From contig NZ_JAAEDH010000010.1 of the NCBI RefSeq assembly GCF_018128965.1, positions 1 to 64,000 on the forward strand: a stretch of DNA of 64,000 nt. The letters are read 5' to 3'. The notes beneath the pieces are model-generated. The model ran no database searches and was not told where the DNA came from. It saw only the letters and a program-made list of their open reading frames with translations. Positions within the stretch are counted from its first letter, which is position 1; every line of letters begins with the position of its first letter. Made by a program: the position numbers and the translations under genes. The stretch is from Plastoroseomonas arctica (GTDB lineage: Bacteria; Pseudomonadota; Alphaproteobacteria; Acetobacterales; Acetobacteraceae). Below, piece by piece: positions 56,816-64,000 of the stretch.

Positions 56816-58846
56816 TCAGGCCACTCCGATGAGGGTCAGGATGATGTCGATGATCTTGATGCCGACGAAGGGCGCGAGCAGGCCGCCCACGCCATAGATC
56901 AGCAGGTTCCGCCGCAGCAGTGCGGCCGCACCCAGCGAGGCGTAGCCCACCCCGCGCAGCGCGAGCGGCACGAGGGCCACGATGATCAGCGCGTTGAAGA
57001 TCACCGCGGACAGGATCGCGCTCTGCGGGCTGGTGAGCCCCATGACGTTGAGCGCGGCGAGGCCCGGGTACTGCGTGACGAAGATCGCCGGCAGGATGGC
57101 GAAGTATTTCGCCACGTCGTTGGCGATGGAGAAGGTGGTGAGCGCCCCGCGGGTGATGAGCAGCTGCTTGCCGATCGCCACCACCTCGATGAGCTTAGTC
57201 GGGTCGGAGTCGAGGTCGACCATGTTGCCGGCCTCGCGCGCCGCCTGCGTGCCGGTCTGCATCGCGAGCCCGACATCGGCCTGGGCCAGGGCGGGCGCGT
57301 CGTTGGTGCCGTCGCCGGCCATGGCGACCAGCCGGCCCTCATTCTGCTGCTTGCGGATGTAGTCGAGCTTATCCTGCGGCTTGGCCTCGGCGATGAAATC
57401 ATCGACGCCCGCCTCTGCCGCGATTGCCGCGGCGGTCAGGCGATTATCGCCCGTCACCATGACGGTGCGGATGCCCATGCGGCGGAGTTCCACGAAGCGT
57501 TCGCGGATGCCCGGCTTGACGATGTCCTTCAGCTCGATCGCGCCCAGGATGCGGCCGTCCCTGGCCACCGCCAGCGGGGTCGCGCCGGTGCGCGCAATGC
57601 GGTCGATGCCGGCGGCGAGCTCGGTGGGGACCGGCTGGCCCAGGGAGGCTGCCAGGCTGTCCACGGCGCCCTTGCGGTAGGCGCCGTCGGGCATGTCCAT
57701 GCCGGAGATTCGGGTCTGCGCGGTGAACGGCACCGGGCGCGCACCGGCGGGCATCACCGGCGCGTCGATGCCGTATTTCTCCTTGGCGAAGGAGAGGATT
57801 GAACGCCCCTCCGGCGTGGTGTCGGCGAGGCTCGCGATCACCGCGGCCTCGGCGATCTCCGCCTCGGTGACGCCGGGTGCGGCGATGAAGGCGGCCGCCT
57901 GGCGATTGCCGAAGGTGATGGTGCCGGTCTTGTCGAGCAGCAGCACGTCGACGTCGCCCGCGGCTTCGACCGCACGCCCGGACGTGGCCAGCACGTTGAA
58001 CCGCACCAGCCGGTCCATGCCCGCGATTCCAATGGCCGAGAGCAGCCCGCCGATGGTGGTCGGGATCAGCGTCACCAGCAGGGCCGCCAGCACCACGACC
58101 GACGGCGCGGAGCCGCTGTAGCTGGCGAAGCCCACCAGCGTGACGACCGCGATCAGGAAGATGATCGTCATCCCCGCCAACAAGATATCCAGCGCGATCT
58201 CGTTGGGCGTCTTCTGGCGCGAAGCGCCCTCGACCATCGCGATCATGCGGTCGAGGAAGGTGCCGCCCGCTTCCGCGGTGATGCGGACCACAATGCGGTC
58301 GCTCACAACTAGCGTGCCGCCCGTGACGGCACTGCGGTCGCCGCCGGCCTCGCGGATCACCGGCGCGCTCTCACCCGTGACGGCACTTTCGTTCACCGAT
58401 GCGATGCCCTGCACCACCTCGCCATCGGAGGGGATGATCTCGCCCGCCTCGACCAGCACGTGGTCGCCGCGCTTGAGCTCGGCCGCCGCGCGCGGTGCCA
58501 CGATGGCGAGATCATCCGGGTTCGGCACCCAGCGCGCCATGGTATCCCCGCGCGAGGCGCGCAGCGAGGCGGCGCGCGCCTTGCCGCGCCCTTCCGCGAC
58601 GGCTTCCGCGAAGGTCGCGAAGAGTACGGTCATCCACAGCCAGGCGGCGACACCCAGCTGGAAGCCGTAGGGCTCGCCCGCGCCGGCGGCGCGGATGGCG
58701 AGCAGGGTGACCAGGATGGAGACGATCTCGGTGGTGAAGATGACCGGGTTGCGGATCAGCCGCGCCGGGTTGAGCTTCTTCACCGCGTCGAGCGACGCCT
58801 GGCGGATGATGGCGCTGTCGAACAGCGCCGGGGCGGAGGTTTGCAT
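56816..58846 (-). CDS. kdpB: Potassium-transporting ATPase ATP-binding subunit KdpB
   Basis: A 676-residue P-type ATPase. The phosphorylation motif is [19 protein letters not shown], with Asp305; the actuator loop is [19 protein letters not shown]; the hinge motif is [20 protein letters not shown]. It hydrolyses ATP to drive potassium through KdpA. Start codon at 58846 ([14 protein letters not shown]) fits the family; the open frame that runs on upstream is a shadow of kdpA. The order kdpA-kdpB-kdpC is the standard one. Confidence 0.96.
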   Translation of the reverse strand: MQTSAPALFDSAIIRQASLDAVKKLNPARLIRNPVIFTTEIVSILVTLLAIRAAGAGEPYGFQLGVAAWLWMTVLFATFAEAVAEGRGKARAASLRASRGDTMARWVPNPDDLAIVAPRAAAELKRGDHVLVEAGEIIPSDGEVVQGIASVNESAVTGESAPVIREAGGDRSAVTGGTLVVSDRIVVRITAEAGGTFLDRMIAMVEGASRQKTPNEIALDILLAGMTIIFLIAVVTLVGFASYSGSAPSVVVLAALLVTLIPTTIGGLLSAIGIAGMDRLVRFNVLATSGRAVEAAGDVDVLLLDKTGTITFGNRQAAAFIAAPGVTEAEIAEAAVIASLADTTPEGRSILSFAKEKYGIDAPVMPAGARPVPFTAQTRISGMDMPDGAYRKGAVDSLAASLGQPVPTELAAGIDRIARTGATPLAVARDGRILGAIELKDIVKPGIRERFVELRRMGIRTVMVTGDNRLTAAAIAAEAGVDDFIAEAKPQDKLDYIRKQQNEGRLVAMAGDGTNDAPALAQADVGLAMQTGTQAAREAGNMVDLDSDPTKLIEVVAIGKQLLITRGALTTFSIANDVAKYFAILPAIFVTQYPGLAALNVMGLTSPQSAILSAVIFNALIIVALVPLALRGVGYASLGAAALLRRNLLIYGVGGLLAPFVGIKIIDIILTLIGVA

Positions 58847-58857
58847 CGTTCGGGCCT

Positions 58858-60555
58858 TCAGAAGGTCGTGCCGGCGATCATGGAGACGTGCTCCGCGATC
58901 GGGCCGAGGGCGAGGGAGGGCAGGTATTGCAGCCCGCCCAGGATGAGGATCACGCCGGCCAGCAGCCCGATGAACAGCGGGCCATGGGTTGGCAGGGTGC
59001 CCGGCCCTTCGGGCGTACGCGGCTTCGCTGCCAGGCTGCCGGCGATGGCGAGCACCGGAATGACGAAGGCGAAGCGGCCGAGAACCATCGCGATGGCCAG
59101 CGTCACGTTCAGCCAGGGCGTGTCCGCGGTGAGGCCACCGAAGGCCGAGCCGTTGTTCCCCGCGGCCGAGGTATAGGCGTAGAGCATCTCGCTCAGCCCA
59201 TGCGGCCCGGCATCCTGGAGCGAGGCGATCGCCACCGGCAGCACCAGCGAGGTCGCGGTAAGACCCAGGATCACCGCCGGCAACACGAGCACCGCGAGCA
59301 TCGCGAGCTTCACCTCGCGCGCCTGCACCTTCTTGCCCAGGTATTCCGGCGTGCGCCCGACCATCAACCCGGCGACGAACACCGCCAGCAGCGCGAAGAT
59401 CAGGATGCCGTAGAGCCCCGACCCGACGCCGCCGGGCAGCACTTCGCCAAGCTGGATCAGGAACAGCGGCACCATGCCACCGAGCGGGGTAAAGCTGTCG
59501 ATCATGGCGTTCACCGCACCGCAGCTCGCACCCGTCGTCGTGGCGGTGAACAAAGCAGCCAAAGCCTGGCCGAAGCGCAGATCCTTGCCCTCCATATTGC
59601 CCTGGAGCGGGGAAACGCCGGCGGCGATATGCAGCGGGTTGCCGCCGGCCTCGGCAGCGTAGATGCCCAGCGTGGCCACCAGGACGAAACCCACCATCAC
59701 CGCGAGCAGCGCGACACCTTGCCGCCTGTCGCCCACGATGCGGCCGAAGGTGAGGCACAGGCCGAACGGGATCACGACCTGCAAGATGATTTGCAGGCTG
59801 GTGGCGAGCGCCGAAGGGCCCTCGAACGGGTGCAGCGAATTGACGCCGAAGAAGCCGCCGCCATTGGTGCCGAAATGCTTGATCGCGAGCTGGAAGGCGA
59901 CCGGGCCGAACGGGATCACCTGCTCGGCGCCGCCCAGCGTCGTCGCTGTCGCACTCGCCTCCAGCGTCTGCGGCACGCCCATGGCGATGAACAGGAAGCC
60001 GGCGATGATGGCGCCCGGCAGCAGCAGCCACAGCGTCACGCGGGAGATGTCCGCCCAGAAATTGCCCAGCTGCTTCACGCCACCGGCGGCGAAGGCGCGG
60101 ATGACCGCGAAGGCCAGCGCAATGCCCGAGGCGGCGGAGAGGAAGTTCTGCACCGCGAGGCCGGCCATCTGGCTGAAGTGCGACATCGCCGCCTCGCCCG
60201 AATAGGCCTGCCAGTTGGTGTTGGTGATGAAGGACACCGCCGTGTTGAACGCCAGGTAGGGCGGGATGCCGTCAAACCCCTGCGGGTTCAGCGGCAGCAC
60301 GCCCTGCAGGCGCAGCATCGCGTAGAGCAGCACGAAGCCGGCCGCGTGGAAGGCCAGCATAGCCATGAGGTAGGCCTGCCAGCCCTGCCCGCGCGCGGGA
60401 TCCACGCCGGCCGCGCGCAGGACGGCGTTGTCCACGCCCGCGAGTGCGCCGAGCCGCCCATTCGCCAGGGCCGCGAGCCATTGCCCGACCGGCACCGCCA
60501 ACAGCAGCGCGCAGCCGAGCACGAGTGCGATCTGCACCCATCCGATGATCGTCAT
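58858..60555 (-). CDS. kdpA: Potassium-transporting ATPase potassium-binding subunit KdpA
   Basis: A 565-residue channel-like subunit with ten membrane segments and four pore loops, including [40 protein letters not shown] and [16 protein letters not shown]. These GNNG/GTNGG/TNTNW segments make up the selectivity filter. It conducts potassium into the cell driven by KdpB. ATG at 60555 is 1 nt after the kdpF stop. The protein is full length. Confidence 0.96.
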   Translation of the reverse strand: MTIIGWVQIALVLGCALLLAVPVGQWLAALANGRLGALAGVDNAVLRAAGVDPARGQGWQAYLMAMLAFHAAGFVLLYAMLRLQGVLPLNPQGFDGIPPYLAFNTAVSFITNTNWQAYSGEAAMSHFSQMAGLAVQNFLSAASGIALAFAVIRAFAAGGVKQLGNFWADISRVTLWLLLPGAIIAGFLFIAMGVPQTLEASATATTLGGAEQVIPFGPVAFQLAIKHFGTNGGGFFGVNSLHPFEGPSALATSLQIILQVVIPFGLCLTFGRIVGDRRQGVALLAVMVGFVLVATLGIYAAEAGGNPLHIAAGVSPLQGNMEGKDLRFGQALAALFTATTTGASCGAVNAMIDSFTPLGGMVPLFLIQLGEVLPGGVGSGLYGILIFALLAVFVAGLMVGRTPEYLGKKVQAREVKLAMLAVLVLPAVILGLTATSLVLPVAIASLQDAGPHGLSEMLYAYTSAAGNNGSAFGGLTADTPWLNVTLAIAMVLGRFAFVIPVLAIAGSLAAKPRTPEGPGTLPTHGPLFIGLLAGVILILGGLQYLPSLALGPIAEHVSMIAGTTF

Positions 60556-60556
60556 G

Positions 60557-60646
60557 TCAGAGGCTTTCAGGCCGCAGCAGGGCCCAGAGGAGGTAGCCGA
60601 GAAGGCCCGCCGCGACGGCGCCGCCGAGCCAAAGGTCGATGCCCAT
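60557..60646 (-). CDS. kdpF: KdpF small subunit
   Basis: A 29-residue single-helix peptide starting [20 protein letters not shown] and ending ALLRPESL, which is the canonical KdpF ending (LLRPE). KdpF stabilises the KdpABC complex in the inner membrane. It lies immediately before kdpA, the expected place. The longer open frame around it is not used. Confidence 0.9.
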   Translation of the reverse strand: MGIDLWLGGAVAAGLLGYLLWALLRPESL

Positions 60647-60648
60647 GG

Positions 60649-60732
60649 TCACACCTGCCCGCAGGCGCGCACGTAGAGGCCGAGCACGGCGAAGAGGCCG
60701 AGCCCGCCGAGCAGCAGAACGATATCCAGCAT
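60649..60732 (-). CDS. Small membrane ORF upstream of kdpF, 27 residues
   Basis: An ATG at 60730-60732 opens MLDIVLLLGGLGLFAVLGLY, ending VRACGQV before TGA at 60649-60651, only 2 nt before the kdpF ATG. It is one hydrophobic helix followed by a short RAC-type tail. Similar tiny ORFs ending in RAC- motifs are, as far as I recall, common just ahead of kdpF in proteobacteria, so it may be a real extra subunit or a leader peptide of the kdp operon. Direct evidence is composition and position only. Confidence 0.6.
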   Translation of the reverse strand: MLDIVLLLGGLGLFAVLGLYVRACGQV

Positions 60733-60789
60733 GTCCCAATTCCCATTGCATCCGGCCGGACAATGCCGCGCGCGGGCGTCGCGGCGCTG

Positions 60790-60824
60790 TGCGGATCCGG
60801 CCTGGCCCGCGTAAGGGATCCGCA
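60790..60824. promoter_or_regulatory. 9-bp inverted repeat between kdp and the antiporter gene
   Basis: TGCGGATCC at 60790-60798 and GGATCCGCA at 60816-60824 are exact inverted copies separated by 17 bp. They lie in the 154-bp divergent promoter region, about 60 bp upstream of the first kdp-side ORF. The site may be an operator or simply a hairpin in the leader. I cannot assign a regulator. Confidence 0.35.
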
Positions 60825-60886
60825 AGGGGAGCTAGTCGCGCGCGGGCAATCCGGGGAAACTGACGCCCTCACATCCGAGTGGCACC

Positions 60887-62128
60887 ATGAGCTCGAAAGT
60901 CGGCCTGCTGATCCTGGCGGCACTCCTCGTCCTGGTTCCCTGGGCGCTGTGGCGGATCGAGGCGCTGCGTCGCGTCGCACCGCTGGCGGTGATCCAGATC
61001 ATGGCGGGCATCGCGCTCGGGCCCTCACTGTTCGGGCGGGTCGCGCCGGAGTGGCACGCGGCGGTGTTCACGGCGCCGGTGCTCGCCTCCATCCAGGGCC
61101 TTTCGGCGATCGGGGTGCTGCTGTTCGTGTTCGTCTCGGGGATGCATCTGGAGCTGGGGCAGCTGCGCGGACGGGTGCGGGGCTTCGCCGGCATGGCAAT
61201 CGGCTCTTTCGCGCTGCCCGCAATACTGGGCGCTGCGCTCGCCGCCTGGGTCGCCCTCGTGGTGCCGGATGCGGTGGGGAATCGGGGTGGGCACGCCGGT
61301 TTCGTCGTGGCCTTCTCGGTCTGCATCGCGGTGACCGCGCTGCCGGTGCTGGCCGCCATCCTCAAGGAGCTCGGGCTGATCGGCACGCGGCTCGGCCAGA
61401 CGGGGCTGGCGCTGGCGGCGATGAACGACGCCGCACTTTGGCTGGTGCTCGCGGTGCTGCTGACCCTGGTCGCCGAGGATGGCGCCGGGCTTCTCGAAAT
61501 CGCGCTCGCTTGCGCGATCTGGGGCGCGGTCCTGGTCTTCATCATCCGCCCGGCGCTCGCGCATGTGGCGCGCGCCGAGGCGCGGCGGCACTGGCTGCTA
61601 CCGCTCGGCATCGCGGTGATGCTCGGCGCGTCGGCGAGTGCCGAGGCCATCGGCATCGGCTACATCATCGGCGGATTCGCGGCCGGGCTGGTCATCCCGG
61701 CCGCCGCGCGCGACGCGCTCATCCGCGAGATCGAGCCACTGACCGTGACGCTGCTGCTGCCCTTCTTCTTCATGTCGTCGGGCCTCAAGGCGATGGTCGA
61801 CCCGTCATCGGCGAGCTTCCTCGCGGTGACGCTGCTCGCCACCGCCGCGACCATCCTGGGCAAGGTCGTGGGCGTGGCGCTGCCGGCACGCCAGGCCGGC
61901 TGGTCGTGGCGCGACGCGGCGGCGCTCGGCACACTGATGCAGACCAAGGGGCTGATGGAGGTCGTGGTGCTCGCGGTGCTCTACGATGCCGGGCTGATGG
62001 GCACGCAGGTGTTCTCCGCGCTGGTGGTGATGGCGGTGATCTGCACGCTGGTCACCGCGCCGGTCACCCGTGCGCTGGTGCTGCGCGAGGAGACGCTGCC
62101 TTCGGCGGTGGAGCGGCAGGAGGTCTGA
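60887..62128 (+). CDS. Cation:proton antiporter (CPA2, Kef/NapA-like)
   Basis: A 413-residue inner-membrane antiporter with about 12 helices. The conserved stretches AVIQIMAGIALGPSLFGRVA, IGVLLFVFVSGMHLELGQLR and VAFSVCIAVTALPVLAAIL, then QTGLALAAMNDAALWLVLAV, hold the paired charged helix with the NDA motif. No RCK/TrkA-N nucleotide domain follows, unlike KefB/C. It probably exchanges Na+ or K+ for protons. It is transcribed away from kdp, suggesting linked potassium or pH control. The stop is 2 nt from the convergent regulator gene. Confidence 0.9.
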   Translation: MSSKVGLLILAALLVLVPWALWRIEALRRVAPLAVIQIMAGIALGPSLFGRVAPEWHAAVFTAPVLASIQGLSAIGVLLFVFVSGMHLELGQLRGRVRGFAGMAIGSFALPAILGAALAAWVALVVPDAVGNRGGHAGFVVAFSVCIAVTALPVLAAILKELGLIGTRLGQTGLALAAMNDAALWLVLAVLLTLVAEDGAGLLEIALACAIWGAVLVFIIRPALAHVARAEARRHWLLPLGIAVMLGASASAEAIGIGYIIGGFAAGLVIPAAARDALIREIEPLTVTLLLPFFFMSSGLKAMVDPSSASFLAVTLLATAATILGKVVGVALPARQAGWSWRDAAALGTLMQTKGLMEVVVLAVLYDAGLMGTQVFSALVVMAVICTLVTAPVTRALVLREETLPSAVERQEV

Positions 62129-62130
62129 GG

Positions 62131-62820
62131 TCAGGCCCTCGTCGGTCGCGCTCGCCGCGCAGGGGCCGGCGGCTCGGCCCCGTTGCGGTGGTGCGGCGTC
62201 TCCGCCGCCTGCGCATCGGCGGTGACGATGACGAGGATCTCCGCCGGGTGCGGCGGCTGCGAGAGCACGACATGGGGCATGTGGCCGCTGAACAGCAGCG
62301 CGTCGCCCGGCCCCAGCCGCACCTCACGGTGCGGGAAATTCACCACGACGCGGCCCTTGAGGGCGAAGATCATCTCCTGGCCGCGATGTTCGGCGGGCTT
62401 GTAGCCGGGCGGCGCCTCGAATGGCGGGTGGTCCACGAATGCCTCGAACAGCCCGTGCGAGCGCGCCAGCGCGATGGCCTCGTAGCGATGGCCCGATGAC
62501 TGCCCACGGCGATTGAACGGAGTCCGCTCCCCGCGCCGCACCAGCGTGATGTCGGGCGCCGCGTCATCCGCGCCGAACAGCGTGCCGATGCCGCAGCCGA
62601 ACGCATCGGCGATCTTGAGGGCGGAGGCGATGGAGGGCACCGAGACGCCGCGCTCGACCTTCGAGAGGTAGGATTTCGTGAGGCCCGATCGGGTGGCGAG
62701 CGCCTCAAGCGTGATGCCGTTGGCCTCGCGCAGGCGCTTCATGCGCCAGAAGGCATGCGGGTGGCCCGGGGCCTGAGGCGCGGCTTGCATGGCGCGATAG
62801 ATGGCGGCTTGCACGATCAT
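62131..62820 (-). CDS. XRE-family regulator with C-terminal cupin domain
   Basis: About 229 residues: an N-terminal helix-turn-helix (MKRLREANGITLEALATRSG, LTKSYLSKVERGVSVPSIAS) and a C-terminal cupin (PAEHRGQEMIFALKGRVVVN, LGPGDALLFSGHMPHVVLSQ). Such regulators bind DNA through the HTH and a small ligand in the cupin. Start is either 62820 (MIVQAAIYRAMQA) or 62790 (MQAAPQAPGH). It is divergent from a Bug receptor gene, with an inverted repeat between, so it probably controls that receptor. Confidence 0.88.
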   Translation of the reverse strand: MIVQAAIYRAMQAAPQAPGHPHAFWRMKRLREANGITLEALATRSGLTKSYLSKVERGVSVPSIASALKIADAFGCGIGTLFGADDAAPDITLVRRGERTPFNRRGQSSGHRYEAIALARSHGLFEAFVDHPPFEAPPGYKPAEHRGQEMIFALKGRVVVNFPHREVRLGPGDALLFSGHMPHVVLSQPPHPAEILVIVTADAQAAETPHHRNGAEPPAPARRARPTRA

Positions 62821-62857
62821 TGGCAAGCGGCCCGCGGCCGCGGGCGCCCGTTTTCCT

Positions 62858-62892
62858 TGACACAAGCCGTATCGATAGGACACCGTGTGTCA
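62858..62892. promoter_or_regulatory. TGACACA/TGTGTCA operator candidate between regulator and Bug gene
   Basis: TGACACA (62858-62864) and TGTGTCA (62886-62892) are perfect 7-bp inverted copies; a third GACAC lies at 62879-62883, 20 bp from the first, and forms a tight palindrome GACAC-CGT-GTGTC with the right arm. The left arm overlaps a TTGACA hexamer (62857-62862). The layout, two helical turns apart, suits a dimeric regulator such as the adjacent XRE-cupin protein. Binding is inference. Confidence 0.45.
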
Positions 62893-62920
62893 TCCAGGGA
62901 TCGCATTGGAGACGCGCGGC

Positions 62921-63910
62921 ATGATGCGTGACATGTCCATCTCGAGGCGGGCCTGCATTGGCCTCGCCACCCTGATCCCGGGGCTCGCCGCGCCACCGGT
63001 ACGCGCCCAGGACTTCCCGGCGCGCGCCGTCCGCATCATCACGCCGCTCTCGGCAGGCAGCCAGGCCGACCTTCTCGCCCGCATGGTGGCGCAGAAGCTG
63101 GCGGAGACATGGGGCAGGCCCGTGGTGGTCGAGAACCACGCCGGCGGCGCCGGGCAGGTCGCCGGGCAGCTTCTGCTCCGCTCGCCGGCCGATGGGCACA
63201 CGCTGATGCTGCATTCGGACGGGCACGTCGTCAGCGCTGCGGTCTATGGCGAGCAGCTGGCCTACGACACGCTGCGAGACTTCGCCCGCGTGTCCCAGGT
63301 CGCGAGCAGCCCGAGCGTGCTGGTCGTCGGGCCTGGCCTCGGCATACGCTCGGTGGCGGCCCTCGTGGCGCTCGGCCGCTCGCGCGCCGGCGGGCTCAGC
63401 TTCGGCTCGGCCGGTGTCGGTGGCGGGCTCCACTTCACCGGCGAGATGTTCAAGCAGAGCACCGGCATCGAGGCGACGCACATCCCGTTCCGCGGCACGC
63501 CCGAGGCGTTGACCGAGACCATGGCCGGGCGGATCGATTTCACCTTCTCGTCCCTGCAGCCCGCCCTGCCGCTGATGGCGGCCGGGAACCTGCTGGCACT
63601 CGCGGTCAGCTCGCCGCAACGCTCGCCGGTGCTGCCGCAGCTGCCGACCGTCGCGGAGAGCGGCTACCCCGGCTTCGGCTATGATCTTTGGTGGGGCCTG
63701 TTTGCGCCGTCGCCGACGCCGGCGCCGATCCAGGACGGGATCAGCCGCGACGTGGCCCGGGTGCTCGCGCAGCCGGAGCTCCGCCAACGCCTGCTCGACC
63801 AGGGCATCGTGCCGGTGGGCAGCACGCCCGCCGCGTTCGATGCCTTCGTTCGCGCCGAAGTGCCGCGGCTGCGCGATGTGGCGCGCGTGGCGGGGATCCG
63901 ACCGGGCTGA
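62921..63910 (+). CDS. Tripartite tricarboxylate transporter (Bug family) substrate-binding protein
   Basis: A 329-residue periplasmic receptor. The start is the ATG at 62921, with GGAGA 8 nt upstream, giving MMRDMSISRRACIGLATLIP and a signal peptide with cleavage near VRAQD. Bug motifs: VRIITPLSAGSQADLLARMV, VENHAGGAGQVAGQLLLRSP, DGHTLMLHSDGH. It is the fifth Bug receptor in the window, divergent from the XRE-cupin gene that probably regulates it. The 90 bp after its stop hold no further gene. Confidence 0.93.
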   Translation: MMRDMSISRRACIGLATLIPGLAAPPVRAQDFPARAVRIITPLSAGSQADLLARMVAQKLAETWGRPVVVENHAGGAGQVAGQLLLRSPADGHTLMLHSDGHVVSAAVYGEQLAYDTLRDFARVSQVASSPSVLVVGPGLGIRSVAALVALGRSRAGGLSFGSAGVGGGLHFTGEMFKQSTGIEATHIPFRGTPEALTETMAGRIDFTFSSLQPALPLMAAGNLLALAVSSPQRSPVLPQLPTVAESGYPGFGYDLWWGLFAPSPTPAPIQDGISRDVARVLAQPELRQRLLDQGIVPVGSTPAAFDAFVRAEVPRLRDVARVAGIRPG

Positions 63911-64000
63911 TCGACGGACGCGCAGCAGACGCGACAATTCAGGCGGCCGGGCGCGATCGTCCCGCGACCGGAGGCGCGCATAAAGCCTCCATCAGCGAGC

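Noticed and set aside
58888-62499. A 1203-codon plus-strand frame across kdpA and the antiporter
   Set aside because: It is a shadow of kdpA on the opposite strand that runs on in the wrong frame of the antiporter. Both underlying genes are clear in other frames.

Overview
The window is high-GC (about 70%), densely coding alphaproteobacterial chromosome with strong G/C third positions. The gene set points to the Acetobacteraceae/Rhodospirillales, probably Roseomonas-like: several solute-binding proteins of the Bug family with no TctAB partners, a recX-azlCD edge, etfBA next to a 3-hydroxyacyl-CoA dehydrogenase, a fused indolepyruvate ferredoxin oxidoreductase beside an Lrp-type regulator, and a kdp operon that includes kdpDE. 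The taxonomic call is inference. I see no integrase, transposase, phage gene, CRISPR array or defence island. Most of the window is ordinary core metabolism and transport.

Layout. 1-1354: end of recX, then azlC-azlD. 1311-4067: large MscS-type channel and a HIG1-type small membrane protein. 4094-6804: promoter, etfB, etfA, 3-hydroxyacyl-CoA dehydrogenase. 6902-9341: two Bug receptors around a doubtful small membrane gene. 9387-9842: tRNA-Ser(GGA) with its promoter, directly followed by the 3' end of a polysaccharide deacetylase gene. 9807-11368: glycosyltransferase and acyltransferase. 11557-19919 (minus): pfkB-like kinase, glgP, a collapsed glgB remnant, glgC, glgA, glgX. 20105-21186: decayed PepSY gene and creA. 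21341-24255: katG and a DUF1810 gene. 24252-32519: heavy-metal-type RND efflux system (TolC-like, CzcA/CusA-like, divergent adaptor) with a divergent two-component system. 32492-33574: ETHE1-like persulfide dioxygenase with rhodanese domain. 33763-38638: leucine catabolism (ivd, mccB, mccA); mccA carries an in-frame 5 x 27-nt tandem repeat. 38642-42588: indolepyruvate oxidoreductase and divergent Lrp/AsnC regulator. 42589-50642: hydrolase, thioesterase, Bug receptor with a dihydroxyphthalate-decarboxylase-like gene, YghU-type GST, N-formylglutamate amidohydrolase, transglutaminase, RNA methyltransferase, DUF2945. 50773-52791: 2-hydroxyacid dehydrogenase and Bug receptor. 52796-60732 (minus): a 27-codon ORF then kdpF-A-B-C-D-E. 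60887-62128: cation/proton antiporter divergent from kdp. 62131-63910: XRE-cupin regulator divergent from a fifth Bug receptor.

Functional links. The glg cluster should make and degrade alpha-glucan, but its branching-enzyme gene is reduced to fused N- and C-terminal scraps. Isovaleryl-CoA dehydrogenase (leucine pathway) and other acyl-CoA dehydrogenases would pass electrons to EtfAB. The RND locus has two divergent gene pairs and carries OmpR-type direct repeats in its control region. The kdp operon and the facing antiporter suggest one potassium/pH module.

The most unusual things seen are (1) the PEGTSH nonapeptide repeat inside the biotin carboxylase domain of mccA, (2) the internally deleted glgB, (3) the truncated deacetylase abutting a tRNA gene, (4) the disrupted PepSY gene, and (5) several short ORFs with conserved-looking composition. 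No clearly new multi-gene system is evident.
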